64,000 nt of DNA from Triticum aestivum (GCF_018294505.1 NC_057795.1:227562625-227626624), one strand, 5' to 3'. Counted from the stretch's first letter, positions 21,339 to 33,245 are shown. Numbers and translations are program-made. Notes: generated by a model from the sequence alone, not told the origin.

Positions 21339-24300
21339 TGATGACCCACAAGTATAGGGGATCTATCATAGTCCTTTCGATAAGTAAGAGTGTCGAACCC
21401 AACGAGGAGCAGAAGGAAATGACAAGCGGTTTTCAGTAAGGTATTCTCTGCAAGCACTGAAATTATCGGTAACAGATAGTTTTGTGATAAGGTAATTCGT
21501 AACGGGTAACAAGTAACAAAAGTAACCAAGGTGCAGCAAGATGGCCCAATCCTTTTTGTAGCAAAGGACAAGCCTGGACAAACTCTTATATAAAGGAAAG
21601 CGCTCTCGAGGACACATGGGAATTTCTATCAAGCTAGTTTTCATCATGCTCATATGATTCGCGTTCGTTACTTTGATAATTTGATATGTGGGTGGAGCGG
21701 AGCTTGGGTACTGCCTTTCCTTGGACAAGCATCCCACTTATGATTAACCCCTCTCGCAAGCATCCACAACTACGAAAGAAGAATTAAGGTAAACCTAACC
21801 ATAGCATGAGACATATGGATCCAAATCAGCCCCTGACGAAGCAACACATAAACTAGTGTTTAAACTTCTGTCACTATAGCAACCCATCATTTTGAAGCGA
21901 CCAGATCTCAAATAGTCTTATCTCTGTGCATCAGTGTCATCCCTAGATCGGTAATGCTGACACGCACAATACTCAAGGATTTATAACAGAGTAGCAATCA
22001 CACACTTATTACATCGAATGTCTCAAGAGAGAACTTATTACAATAATATGGCTTAAGGCCATCTAAAAACGATAACAGCGGAAGGCTTGGAAGATAAAGT
22101 GAGTCCATCAACTCCAACGACATCACTGAGTGAAAGACAACGACCTATGGACCTTACTCGTCGTCTGAAAAGTCTGCAACATGAACGTTGCAGCCCGAAA
22201 TGGGTCAGCACATGGAATATGCTGGCAATGTAACACATAGAGTAATGAACAGAATAAATGCTATCAGTACATGCATATATGGCTGGTGGAAAGCTCTGTG
22301 GTTACAATTTTGCATAAAGCCAATTTTTCCTACAACAAAGGAATAAATTTTATTTAACTATCATGGTGGTTGTTAAACATTGAGAAGGTTCCTCCAATTC
22401 AATCCCAATTAAGCATCATCATTAAACCCAATCAAATTACATTAAGAGTGATGAGATGAACATGATAATCCAAGACCTAGATACTCAAGACGCCGATAAC
22501 TGGGGACACGGCTAACCATGATTAGTTTATACACTCTGCGGAGGTTTGCACACTTTTCCCCACAAGACTCGAATACATCCATGGTTGGAGAATCGAGACA
22601 GAGTCTTTCTAAAACAATAACTCTTTACTCTGGGTGGACAGTTACACCTACTTTCCCCTACATCTGCTAGCCCACCACTGAAAGAGGTCTTGCAACGTAC
22701 TCAACTATGCTAGAGCCCATAATAGCTTGTGGCTGCACACGGAAGTTTCTAGCATGAATAATCTTATAATCCCTTTGAGCCTGGGTGGCGGACCATAGGA
22801 TGAACACACAGGTACTCCGGGATATCCTAGGACAACACTGGATTCTCCGGGTGCCCTGACAACCACTGGGTACTCCAGGGTGCCTCAAGCAATCCACCCA
22901 GATGTGTATTAAAGTAGCCACCTTAAATTCATTAACAATAACTCTCACATCTGTCATGAATCACTCAAACCAAACCACATCTACAAGCATAGCATAGCAA
23001 TATAAGCAACGTAGAAGTAACTCCCAAAGGTTTGATAATAAACAGGCAAATAGGTACTACCTCATATACTTCCCAAAACCCTCATGTTAACAGATCCTAA
23101 CCATGCAATTGTTTGAGGATTGATCTAATGCAATAAAACTGGATAGTAAAGAGGTATGATCAAAGTGTTACTTGCCTTGCTAATGGTCCGTGAAACCTAG
23201 AGACTCGTAGTAGCACGCTTCGCACTCCGGGTACTCTATCACAAACAAACAAACATACAATAAGCAGTCAACTAGAAGCATGGGTAAAACTCAAATAAGA
23301 GATCTAACCAGAAAGTTCAACTTCAGAACTCCGGTTTGCAAAAAGAATCAAATCAAACGAAACAACGAAACTCAAACTGCGAAAGAAACAAGATCCATTT
23401 ACTAATATGGACTTAAGTCAAATTTTACAGTACCAAAATCTTGTTCAAGTTGGTTAAACAGAAAGAGGGCTTCGAGACGAAGACTAGGCGCTTGAATCGC
23501 CTGATACCGATAAAGGTGTGAAAAGATAAACTAAAACAAAAATCAGGGCAGAAATCGCGATTGAAAATAATCGCGGAAAATCCCTGGAAAAAGAAAAACG
23601 GATGAACAAGCTAACGAATGAACGTTCGCTGTCTGCGGCTAACGAGTGAAAACCATTCGTTAAAACGAACGTACGAACGGGCGTTCGCTAAATAACTAAA
23701 CCTGGAAAAAATAAACTGATCTAAAAAAATAACCGAGGGTTTCTAAAAAAACATACGTTTTTCTAACGAAAATCGGTGGTTACCTCGGGACACGGGTCGA
23801 CGGCAGTGGCGAGAACTCCGGCGGCGGCGGCGAGCAACTCCGACGGCCGGTGGGGTCGGCGGCGAGACGGCAGGCGGTGGCGGTGGCGTCCGGCGGCGGG
23901 GCGGTGGCTGGCGCGGGTGGTGCGGGTGGCGGTGCGGTCGGCGGCGAAGTCCGGCGGCGCTGGCGGCGGCGGCGGCGGGTTGGGGTTAGGGTTTTGGCGG
24001 CGGGGCGGGTTGGTGGGCTGCAGGGTCGGGGCGCGGGTTATAAAGGCCGGCCGGGGCGAGTCGTAGTCGGGCACGGCCCGGGTAGGTCGGTTGACTTAAA
24101 AAAATAATAATTCCGCGCAGAAAAAAAGAAAAGAAATACTAAACGGAGTCCAAAAATCCTGAAATCAATTTTCCCCATCCTCTAAAAATATAGCGGACAA
24201 AGTGAACATTTATTTGGGCCTCTAATTCAAATATTTTTTCTAATTCAAATAAAATTGCGATAAAACTCCGAATAAAATTCTTATTTGATTTTAATATTTA

Positions 24301-25547
24301 GTCTCCAATATTTCTTTATTCCGGGGAACTCATTTTATCCCCTCTCTTTTATTTTCATAAAATAAATATTCGAAGAGAAAACAATTAATATCAAACGATC
24401 CTCTTTTTCAAAATTTGAGAAAACTCAAATATGAAAATAACGAAATCCCCACCTCTCTCCGCGGGTCCTTGAGTTGCGTAGAATTTCTAGGATCAAGCCA
24501 AAATGCAATAAAATATGACATGCAATGATGATCTAATGTATAACATTCCAAATTGAAAATTTGGGATGTTACACATCTACTTATTACTTCCCAATGCCTT
24601 CCTCTAGGCCCAAACAATGGTGAAGTGTCATGTAGTCGACGTACACATAACACCACTAGAGGAGAGACAACATACATCTCATCAAAATATCAAACGAATA
24701 CCAAATTCACATGACTACTTATAACAAGACTTCTGCCATGTCCCCAGGAACAAACGTAACTACTCACAAATCATATTCATGTTCATAATCAGAGGGGTAT
24801 TAATATGCATAAAGGATCTGAACATATGATTTTCCACCGAATAAACCAACTAGCATCAACTACAAATAGTAATCAACACTACTAGTAACCCACAGGTACC
24901 AATCTGAGGTTTTGAGACAAAGATTGGATACAAGAGATGAACTAGGGTTTGAGAGGAGATGGTGCTGGTGAATATGTTGATGGAGATTGACCCCCTCCCG
25001 ATGAGAGGATCGATGGTGATGACAATGGTGACGACTTCCCCCTCCCGGAGGGATGTTTCCCCGGCAGAACAGCTCCGCTGGAGCCCTAGATTGGTTCCAC
25101 CAAGGTTCCGCCTCGAGACGGCGGCACTTCATCCCGAAAGCTTCCTAATGATTTTTTCCAGGGCAAAAGACACCTTATACCAGAAGATGGGCATCAGGGG
25201 GCTTCTATGTGGCCCATGAGGCAGGGGAGCGCACCCAGGGGAGTAGGGCGCGCCCCCACCCTGATGGACAGTGGGTGATCCCCCTCTGGTGCTTTCTTCG
25301 CCCAATATTTTCAATATATTCCAAAACTGGCTTTCGTGGAGTTTCAGGACTTTTGGAGTTGCGCAGAATAGGTCCCTAATGTTTTGCTCCTTTTCCAGCC
25401 CAAAATCCGGCTGCCTGCATTCTCCCTCTTCATGTAAACCTTGTAAAATAAGAGAGAAAAGGCATAAGTATTGTGACATAATGTGAAGTAACACACCATA
25501 CTGCAATAAATATCGATATAAAAGCATGACGCAAAATGGACGTATCA
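21339..25547 (-). repeat. 5' LTR of the Athila-type element, split by an insertion
   Basis: The LTR pieces 21339-21892 and 24579-25547 join at a CCCATCATCT site that is intact in the partner LTR near 13191. Together they make about 1.52 kb, close to the 1507 bp of the partner. Confidence 0.9.
21893..24573 (-). mobile_element. 2681-bp LTR-like insertion (probable solo LTR)
   Basis: On the minus strand it begins TGTAACATCCC and ends GGTCGCTTCA, i.e. TG...CA. The flanking repeats are CATTT (21888-21892) and CATCT (24574-24578), a TSD with one change; the uninterrupted partner LTR has CATCT at this place. It holds no gag or pol. A very GC-rich block at about 23780-24080 follows a TTTATAA box near 24034 on the minus strand, which suggests an LTR promoter and leader. 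Alternatives are a non-autonomous large element lacking recognisable internal genes. No family name is assigned. Confidence 0.7.
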
Positions 25548-25552
25548 CCTCA

Positions 25553-25798
25553 CGACCAAGATGAACATCAACAAGCACCCCATGGTATTCAACATCGGAG
25601 ACCTTGCATGGCTACACGTTCGCAAGGACCGCTTCCCCAATGAACGCAAGTGCAAACTACTACCGCGCACCGACGACCCATTCAACGTGATCACACACTA
25701 CAAGAACAATGCCCACAAGATCGACATACCACATGACAAGTACAATGTGAGCGATATTTTCAACGTCAATGATATCTCTCCCTACCATGGTGATGAGG
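25553..25798 (+). pseudogene. int: Integrase C-terminal part of the chromovirus-like element
   Basis: This resumes the frame cut at 12649. The open frame has a GDLAWLHVRKDRFPNERK motif near 25590, then KLLPRTDDPFNVI, IDIPHDKYNVSDIFNVNDISPY and HGDE. That is the SH3-like integrase tail common in this gypsy group. It is cut at 25798 by the 901-bp solo LTR; the last codons continue at 26705. Confidence 0.85.
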
Positions 25799-26699
25799 TG
25801 GCGTGGGAAACCATGGCCACCTATGGGACCAGGGGTCCCTTGCTGGTTCGGCAGGGGGGATGTCATGTTGCACAAAGAGCAGAGGAGCATGGGGTAGCAC
25901 AACAGAGATCACACGAGCAATTTTACCCAGGTTTGGGCTGCCACATAAAACCCTACTCCTGCTTTGGTGGATTGATGGTGGAAGAATGGTGGTGGAGCAC
26001 AGTACACTTGCCTGGCAGGGGCGGCAGTGGCTACGCGCGTATGAGCGTGGGGGTGTTCAACTTTCCAACGCTTTCTACGATTGCCAAGGGCCTCCTTTTA
26101 TAGATCAAGGGGTCACCACAATGGCAAATCAATCAATATGCACTGATAAGATAGCAAACAATGCTATAATACCTAACTCTGCAGGCTGACAGAGCGCATT
26201 AAATGCGCCGCTCAATGTTACATTGTTGCTCTCCCGGCAATCCTTACCGGGCCATTTTGCCAGCTTCACACCTGCTTGCTTGACACGTCGCAGGACGGGT
26301 GTCACCTGTAGGCATCTTTGTAGAAAGAGGCTGCCATGTGGCGAATGGCTGCCACTTAATCACTTTGTGGCTTGACACCGCACTGATTAACGATGTGGGT
26401 CGTGGTGGAGTAGTTGGTGAGGTGTTTATTGCCTCCGTGAGTCCCAGCAGGCCCTGCCGGGACGTCTTGGGTGTTCTCTTCCGGGGGTGGCTCCGCCCTC
26501 GCCAAGCTTGTCTGCCCGGCAAGGGAGGCTTTTCTCGTGGTGGTATCTTACCTCTCTAGCTTGGCCTTGGTCCTCTTGATCTGCATGTTGGCCCCTCGAA
26601 GATCTTTGTCTCCTGCATTTGGCATGGCCTAGTGCCATAATCTTATTCCCGTGCCTGTGCATAGTCTGGATAACAGACACATGGTTTGTTGCACCGACA
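25799..26699 (-). mobile_element. 901-bp solo LTR
   Basis: The minus strand begins TGTCGGTGCAAC and ends CCCACGCCA, so it has TG...CA ends. The perfect TSD is TGAGG (25794-25798 and 26700-26704). Removing it restores GATGAGGTTTTCGATC in the polyprotein tail. Minus orientation is inferred because a CCCAAACCTGGGT motif, the counterpart of CCCGAACCTGG near the 3' end of other LTRs here, lies near its minus-strand end. No internal genes. Confidence 0.85.
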
Positions 26700-26704
26700 T
26701 GAGG

Positions 26705-26972
26705 TTTTCGATCAGAGGTCAGATCTTTCCAAAGTGGGGGAGGGGGAGATGATGTGGAGCATCCTATGGTCATCCCCATGGACCTACGAACATCTCACCA
26801 AGCACCAAGTGGACCGATGACACAAGCACGTGCAAGAGCTCTCGAGACTAAGGTGACGTCTCTCAAGTGGGTCATATGGAATGTCACAAAACAAAGCAAA
26901 ATTAGGCTAGAAAACAAAGGGGGATACTCCAAAATCATGATTAATGTGGCTCATGATACCAAGATAATGTAG
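26705..26972 (+). pseudogene. C-terminal tail of the chromovirus-like polyprotein
   Basis: After a frameshift near 26750 the frame reads VEHPMVIPMDL and GPMTQARARALETKVTSL. This tail is typical of plant gypsy polyproteins of this group and follows the integrase SH3-like region. Its last part runs into the left arm of the inverted repeat at 26888. The 3' LTR expected next is not recognised. Confidence 0.7.
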
Positions 26973-27078
26973 GGTAGCCCCTAGGGTTCCACCCTACATT
27001 ATCTTGGTATAATGATCCACATTAATCATGATTTTGGCGTCTCCCCCTTTGATTTCTAGCCTAATTTTGCTTTGTTTT
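26888..27078. repeat. Inverted repeat: 88-bp arms, 15-nt loop
   Basis: The arms 26888-26975 and 26991-27078 match at 83 of 88 positions by hand count; the loop is 26976-26990. The left arm follows directly on the chromovirus tail, and the right arm continues into leader-like sequence. No flanking TSD was seen. It would form a long, nearly perfect hairpin in RNA. Confidence 0.9.
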
Positions 27079-28260
27079 GCCCCAATTGTGAAAATCCCCA
27101 CAGAAGTAGCCCTCCCAAAATTTTGTGATTTGTTGGTGTGATGATGTTTTGTTGCATTTGATCCATGGATTTGATGTGTTACTCGTGATCTACCTTCCCC
27201 TAACTTTTCCCCCAATTCTATCCACGAAATTCCACAAATTTTGCCCCCAAAATTTTCTTTTCCCTCAAGATCCACCGAGTTCGTCCAGGATTTTGGAGCC
27301 TGGAAATCCGGTCCGCAAGCCCGGACGTCCGGCCTCCCGCAGCAACACTGCCTCCACCACTTCTTCTTCCGCCTAAACTTTGCCCATTTTGACAGGGTTT
27401 ACACCTATTCTCCAGCATACCACCACCGCTTTTTGCAACCACCATCGCTAACTCGCTACCACCTTCGATAATTTTGACATGTTTTGTTCTTTGAGAACTT
27501 GAGTTGCGATTTCCATTTCCTAATTTGTTTCAGCTACTTACAGATGGTTCGACACCGACATCACCGCCACTCATCTTCCCCATGGACTCCTCATCGACAA
27601 CAACCACTTCACCATTTTGACACCATCAACCGTAAGCAAGGGCGGTAAACTCGATGACACTCCCGTATATTCTCCCTTGCCATTGCATTGGTAACCCATA
27701 GCCCACTTTGTGTCACTTGCCTATCGAGACTAGCCATTGAGTATTGCCGGCAACATTACTTGTGCACATTAGTGATCATCGTTCCATTGCATATATATAC
27801 CATATCATCTTGGTATCATCTTATCATCACTAGTGCAATACTTTGTTCCCACATATACACAATTGCTATCTTGGTTCGTGAAGTTTTGCATATGTTGCTA
27901 AAGAAAGAGATCAAAAGATAAAGACCCAAAAAGCTTTTAAGCAAAATAAAACTAAGAAAAGAGCTTGTAAGAAAGAACCATAGCATCATACTACATTGCA
28001 CTTAAGATTGTCATACTCGATCATCTTTTATCATATCACCAGAACATCATACATATATAGCATGCGACCTAAGACAAAGCTAACATGCGAAGTAACTAAA
28101 CACATAGGGTTTACATACACAATTTATCTTAGGCACTCCAATAGTATGTCCACTACATATTCACGCACTTCACATCTTTATCTTGCTTTGTCTTCCAAAC
28201 CAACTAAGCTATGTCCTAAACAAAAGTCCTAAGAAAACCAACTAAGCCAACTTCCTAGCA
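27079..28260. other. Non-coding region resembling a retrotransposon leader
   Basis: There is no sustained open frame. It contains CT- and A-rich stretches with CACCATTTTGACACCATCAA near 27608, of the sort found between a gypsy LTR and gag. This is resemblance only; I cannot show an LTR or gag joined to it. Confidence 0.3.
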
Positions 28261-28642
28261 TATCGCGTGGGAAAAGACCCAGCCGCACCATTTTAGTCGG
28301 GATTATTATTGATGGATCGTGCGAAGCACCAAGTTTAAAAGGAAAAAGGTGGTACACTCACATCACCCCTGTCGTGGTCGCATTGCACCCCTCACACGGT
28401 AAGACCTACACACCGCTCCCAAACAGAACGCGCTTCGGCTTGCCTCGTCACTAACACATGGGACCGCATTTGGAGAAACCGACCATGCGCCAAACTCCTC
28501 CGCCCAACGCACGGAAATTCCCTGCAAATCCTAAATTCAACTACCCTTCGGCCAACTAGCCAATAATATTCCCCAAACCCCCTCCCCCTGCCCCCTCCAT
28601 CTCCATTCGCTCTATCAAAGCCGCCCTCCCCGCTATGCTGAT

Positions 28643-28830
28643 ATGTCGGCGCCGCAGTTTGTCGGTGGGACGCACGGCGATCCTCTCGCTCCCATAGTAC
28701 GCTCTTGTAGACTATCGTCCTCGAACCGATCCACCACCGCTGGCGATGTTCTTGTGGAGATGCACGACGGTCAGCTTCTCCCACAGTATGCGCATTCTAG
28801 ACAGAGGCCCCGTGCATGTCGGAGTAGTGG
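28643..28830 (+). pseudogene. Possible first exon of the CACTA gene
   Basis: A frame from ATG 28643 (MSAPQFVGGTHGD) ends at a GTGAGT splice donor near 28831. It follows a C-rich, CT-rich leader of the type seen before plant coding exons. The product has no recognised domain. Linking it to the transposase at 29332 requires an intron of about 500 bp that would contain the degenerate repeats at 28880-29240. Confidence 0.35.
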
Positions 28831-28879
28831 TGAGTGCTAGCTGATAGGCGTTGTTAATCTCACTCCTTGCTGAAATAGT

Positions 28880-29240
28880 TTACAGTCAATATGCTCTGCT
28901 TAAGAAGCTTCCTTGCCCTGTTCTGCACTCAATCTGCTTTGCTGATATGGCATTCCACACCCGATTAGTTGCTAAAATATCCTGCCATATATTAGGACCA
29001 TGTATGTATTGTGAAGTAGATTGCCATGATATAGTAGCCAATCTGTTAGATGAAATATCTTGACATCGTTTTACACTCAATCTTTGTTGCTGAAATGGCC
29101 TTCAATGGCTGTGTGCTCGGCCTCATTGATTGCTAAAATAGCCTGCCATAATTTAGCACTCAATCGGTTTGCTGAATTACCTTTACATATATTTCGTTAC
29201 TTAGATCTGCTTGTCCAAATATCTTGCCATGGCTTTAGAC
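28880..29240. repeat. Degenerate tandem repeats upstream of the transposase
   Basis: CACTCAATCT/G...TTGCTGA recurs near 28927, 29077 and 29158, and GATT(N)GCTAAAATA(T/G)CCTGCCATA near 28966 and 29128. The spacing is irregular (about 80-150 bp). This looks like old tandem duplication inside an intron or untranslated leader. Confidence 0.6.
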
Positions 29241-29331
29241 ATCGACTTGGTGTTTTTTCTGGACTTTATAAAAAAACATATATGTTTTTCCTGTAATATC
29301 TAGTAGAAGAACTAATTTATATGGCTAACAT

Positions 29332-32300
29332 ATGGACAAGACTTGGATAACTTCTGCTCGAAGATTCTCCCCTGCATATGTCGAGGCGTTTGAAAACTTC
29401 ATGAACTTTATTAGAGCTAAGTAAGGTGGTCCGAAATCTGATGTGCTCTGCCCGTGTAGCAGTTGTATGAATTCAGTTTCAAGACCCCAATCGACTATGC
29501 AAAATCATATACACTTGTATGGGATGTTGGACACATATACTAGTTGGGTTCATCATGGTGAAGCTGTGAATGTCAATGTTACTGACTATGTCGAAGTAGC
29601 AGATCACCATCTTGATCTACCTGATGCTCGAGAGGAAGAGGACGAGGAGGTGGTCGCGATGGAGCCAGTGATTTTGACCAACATTGAAACAATGCTATGA
29701 AATGCTCATGCATTTCGAGAAATTTTGCCTGCACAAGAAAAATGGTGGGCCCGCATGTTGGAACAATGCAACATGGCAGTCACCATAGGAAATATGTTGT
29801 CTGTATTCTCAGCTATGGTCACCTTTCTTCAGGTGAAGACATTTGAGCGGATGACCAACAAATCATTCGATGCGATGTTGGCTACTTTCCACAAATCTTA
29901 CCCACATGTGTCTGAGCTGCCACACACCTACGGTAAAATGAAGAATTTCCTTCGTGCAATTGGAATTGGATATGATATGATCCATGTTTGTAAGAATAAT
30001 TGTGTTCTGCTCCAGAAGGATTATTCCGACTTAAGTGAATGCCCAAAATGCAAATCATCAAGATGGAAAGATGGCGATGCTATGAAGAGGATTCCTCATA
30101 AGGTTCTGAGACATTTTCCATTATACCAAGATTGCAGAGGTTGTTTCATGATGCACAAACAAGATAGGATGTATTGTGGCCTTCTAGGAACCAGGAGTAC
30201 AAAGATCAGAATATAATGCGTCATCCGCCTCATGGTAGTGACTGGACAAGCTTCAATATGAAACAAAAAAAGTTTGTTGCTGAGCCGAGAAACATTAGCC
30301 TTGGCTTAGCTACAGATGGATTCAACCCATTTGGCCACTAGAGTGCCACATATAGCTTGTGGCAAGTGCTTGTTATCACTTACAACATGCCACCAAATGT
30401 CTGCACCAAAGAATCAAAGTACATGACGGCCTTGCTCATCCCAGGTCCAAAAAGTCCTGGAAAAGATTTTGATTTATTCATGGAGCCTCTTGTGGAGGAA
30501 CTTCAAAAGCTATGGAGGGGAGTTCTCACTCAAGACCTATATAGCAGCCCACCAACTGATTTCTTTCTACGTGTTGTTATAATTTGGTGCATCCATGATT
30601 ATCCGGCTTTGGGCGTTGTGTGAGGGAGAACGACACATGGTTACATTGCATGTGTTCTCTATGATAAGAATTCATTGTCATACGCAATACTTAGCAAGAT
30701 CTGTTACATTGGACATTGTCGTTTCCTTGTCAAGGACAAGTGTGTCCCAGAAAATACCAAAGACCTATGTTTGATGCAGCTCATGAGAATCATGATGCGC
30801 CAAAGAGGCTCACCAGCGATGAGTTGCAGGAGGAACTACAAAAGTAAGGCATATTACACCAGGAAACCATCCTAATAATGGTAGCATGAAAAGGAAGCAC
30901 GGCAGGGCAGAAGAGAGATTTTTGTTTACCCGTAGGTCCACTTTGTGGGACTTGGAGTAATAGAAATATTTGGATCTACGGCATAATCTTGATGTGATGC
31001 ACATCGAGAAAAATATATGTGACAACATTATCGACACACTTCTTACTATTGAAGACAAGACGAAGGATACCTTAAAATCTACGATTTATTTGATACACCT
31101 AGGTATCAGATCCGATTTGCACGTGAAAGATGATGGTGCATCACGGGATATGGCACCAGTTGTGTACGTCTTGGACAAGGTAAAAAGAAAAGAATTTTGC
31201 AAGGTCATGTCACGTGTGAGATTCCCACATGGATTTGCTTCCAACCTTGAAAGGATAGTTAGTGTAGATGGAAACAAGGTACAAGGGTTAAAAACGCATG
31301 ACTGCCACGTCCTAGTTCAAAGGGTTTTACTTGTTATCCTTAGAGGATTGGGCTGCCCTAACTTATACAGAGCAGTTGTAGAGTTGGGACCTCTACAGTA
31401 GAAATATCAGGAAAGATGTTGTGGAGCGTCTTAGAGACAAGATACCAACTATCATATGTGACCTTGAGAAGATATGTCCTCCAGCTTTCTTTGATGTGAT
31501 GGTGCATTTGGCTGTTCATCTACCTGATGAGGCACTAGTTAGAGGTCCAATACAGTATGGATGGATGTACCCTATTGAAAGGCAGCTAGGCACTTTCAAG
31601 GGCTATGTTAGGAACAAAGCTAGACCTGAGGATTCCATTGCAGAGGCCTACATTACTACAGAAGCATTGGCATTCTGCTAAAAATACATTGAAACAACTG
31701 ATCAGCTTAGCAAAAAGGTGGGTGAAAACAATCCTAAGCTTAATGTTTTCGATTGTTCTATTAATGTTATAGGGAAGAGTCAACAAGATGACAAACCTAA
31801 TGATTTGGACAAAATGGTTTGGTATATGTTGAATAACTGTCCTGATATTCTACCTTATATCGAGTAAGTGCAAAGTACTGCAGCTTATACATCGTAATCT
31901 AATAAACTTGTAGTACATTCTTATATATTTAGATGTTTGACGCGATCACTATGTTGTGCAACATGTACAAAAAGGAGTTACTGGCATAAAATCCAAGAAA
32001 CATTGACAAACTGATTAGGGCAGGATTTGCGAAATGGTTGAAGAGCCGTGTAATCTTTTGAATTGCATTGTCAGTTTTTTTAATATATTGAGTACATAAG
32101 ATGATCAGCTTGTGCATTTTCTAACCATAGGTTAAGATGATGCGAGAGGATGGGCAGACAGTTAATAATGCCCTTTACGCACTAGCAATGGGTCCTGATA
32201 CTCGGGTAAGACATTATGAATCTTGCGTTGTTGGAGATGTGCGCTACAATACCCTTACACGCGACAAAGGTAGGAAGACACAAAACAGTGCCGTCATGAG

Positions 32301-32965
32301 CACAGATACATACGACAAACTGACAACTAAAATGTATGCTAACATAATAGACAATGTTCAGTTGCAAGTATATTTGTAGTTTGGAGGCTCATCGATGTGC
32401 GTTTCTGTTTTGTTGTCGTTGGTATAACCTGTTTTCCAGGATCGCAAAACCCAAAGCCGATGATTATTTTAAATCCATCAATTTCAAGGCGGCATACCAC
32501 ACCAATGAGCCTTTTATTTTGGCAAATCAAGAAACAAAGATATTTTTCTTGGAAGACACATTTGCACATAGCGATGACCGGAGAGTATTGAAAAAGTTTG
32601 AGCAGAGGAATTTGTTTAATGAAGTTGCACAACAAGATGATGCTTAGACTGCTCCTGATGTGGAAGATTCAACAGATATTCATAGTATCTTTGAGAACCA
32701 TCACATCAATAACGTTGGTGAAAATATTCCCTATCAGGCTATGGACGTAGAAGAGTTGATAAATAAGAAGCCAATGTGCAAGGACATTGAGGATGAAGAA
32801 GAAGATGACACTGGGAGAATTACCATTCAGACTGATACACATGGCAAAGATGGTGACGCTGTTGCGGCAGATGATGATTATATTGCTTTTGTCGTACTTT
32901 CCTATGAGAAGATGACTTTTTATCTACTATGTGCAATTTTGTTTGGTATGACAACTGAAACCTGA
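29332..32965 (+). pseudogene. TNP2-type CACTA transposase
   Basis: The gene starts MDKTWITSARRFSPAYVEAF at 29332. A transposase-associated domain follows with a CPCSSCMN zinc motif near 29449. The TNP2 core follows: CKNNCVLLQKDYSDLSECPKC near 29990, GLATDGFNPFG near 30302 and ALLIPGPKSPGKDFD near 30430. Then come LDVMHIEKNICDNI near 30990 and a DUF4218-like part (CPPAFFDVMVHLAVHL, GWMYPIERQLGTFKGYVRNKA, about 31470-31620). A DUF4216-like part near 32450-32600 and an acidic tail end near 32965. Stops or frameshifts lie near 29422, 29698, 30220, 30338, 30620, 31400, 31680 and 32378. Some gaps may be introns, but in-frame stops within domains show it is dead. Confidence 0.85.
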
Positions 32966-33172
32966 TGAAGTTGTTGTTTAGTATTTTGCTGTGAGAACAT
33001 CACTTATTATGTATGTAGATTTGTGTTTGGTGATTGTATGACGACTAAAACATCATGACATTGTTGTTTAGTTGTACTCATATTTGGCTATGAAACTTGT
33101 ATTTGATGACAGAGTTTGATGTTGCACTGCAATTTGCTCTACATCTTCCAATCGGAACAAAGCTGACCTGAC

Positions 33173-33245
33173 AGGGCCTCTGCTAATTTATTTATTTATT
33201 AGCAAAAGGGCCTCTGCTATTTATTTATTTATGAGCAGAAGGGGA
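33173..33245. repeat. Short tandem duplication
   Basis: GGGCCTCTGCTA followed by a TTATTTATTTAT stretch and an AGCA(A/G)AAGGG end occurs twice, about 35-37 bp per unit. It lies just beyond the CACTA coding region. Confidence 0.7.

Larger units (their letters stand above)
12650..25547 (-). mobile_element. Athila-type Ty3/gypsy retrotransposon (Sabrina/WHAM-like)
   Basis: LTRs of about 1.5 kb (12650-14156 and 21339-25547, the latter split by another insertion) start TGATACG on the minus strand and end GGGTCATCA. The perfect TSD is CCTCA (12645-12649, 25548-25552). The minus-strand order is primer site, gag-protease, RT-RNase H, integrase and a third ORF. The RT box FMDD and the overall layout fit the Athila lineage. 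The LTRs differ at roughly one site in ten over the part I compared, so this copy is older than the Fatima-like element. It inserted into the integrase C-terminus of the chromovirus-like element. Confidence 0.92.
1391..26972 (+). mobile_element. Old chromovirus-like Ty3/gypsy element, split by three later insertions
   Basis: The + strand pieces 1391-3754, 11277-12649, 25553-25798 and 26705-26972 join into one gag-protease-RT-RNase H-integrase order. The breakpoints are exact: each interrupting element is bordered by a 5-bp duplication (CCTAC, CCTCA, TGAGG), and the reading resumes in the same domain on the other side. The RT and integrase C-terminal style resemble chromoviruses of the CRM/Tekay/Reina kind; no chromodomain is evident. 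Neither LTR is recognised. It is the oldest layer of the left block, with many stops and frameshifts. Confidence 0.8.
28380..33120 (+). mobile_element. CACTA (En/Spm) DNA transposon, decayed
   Basis: The transposase domains of the CACTA superfamily appear in order on the + strand. A possible promoter and first exon precede them, with C-rich leader sequence before 28643. I could not find CACTA terminal inverted repeats or a 3-bp TSD at either side, so the limits given are those of recognisable gene sequence. The direct repeats at 34410-37016 could be its subterminal region, but this is not shown. Confidence 0.75.

Noticed and set aside
23763..24107. Overlapping Pro- and Gly-rich frames on both strands
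   Set aside because: They come from a GC-rich block inside the LTR-like insertion; open frames on both strands reflect composition, and no domain is present.
28140..28170. CACTAC at 28154 as the 5' end of the CACTA element
   Set aside because: No matching inverted end and no 3-bp TSD could be found; the sequence after it does not resemble a CACTA terminus.
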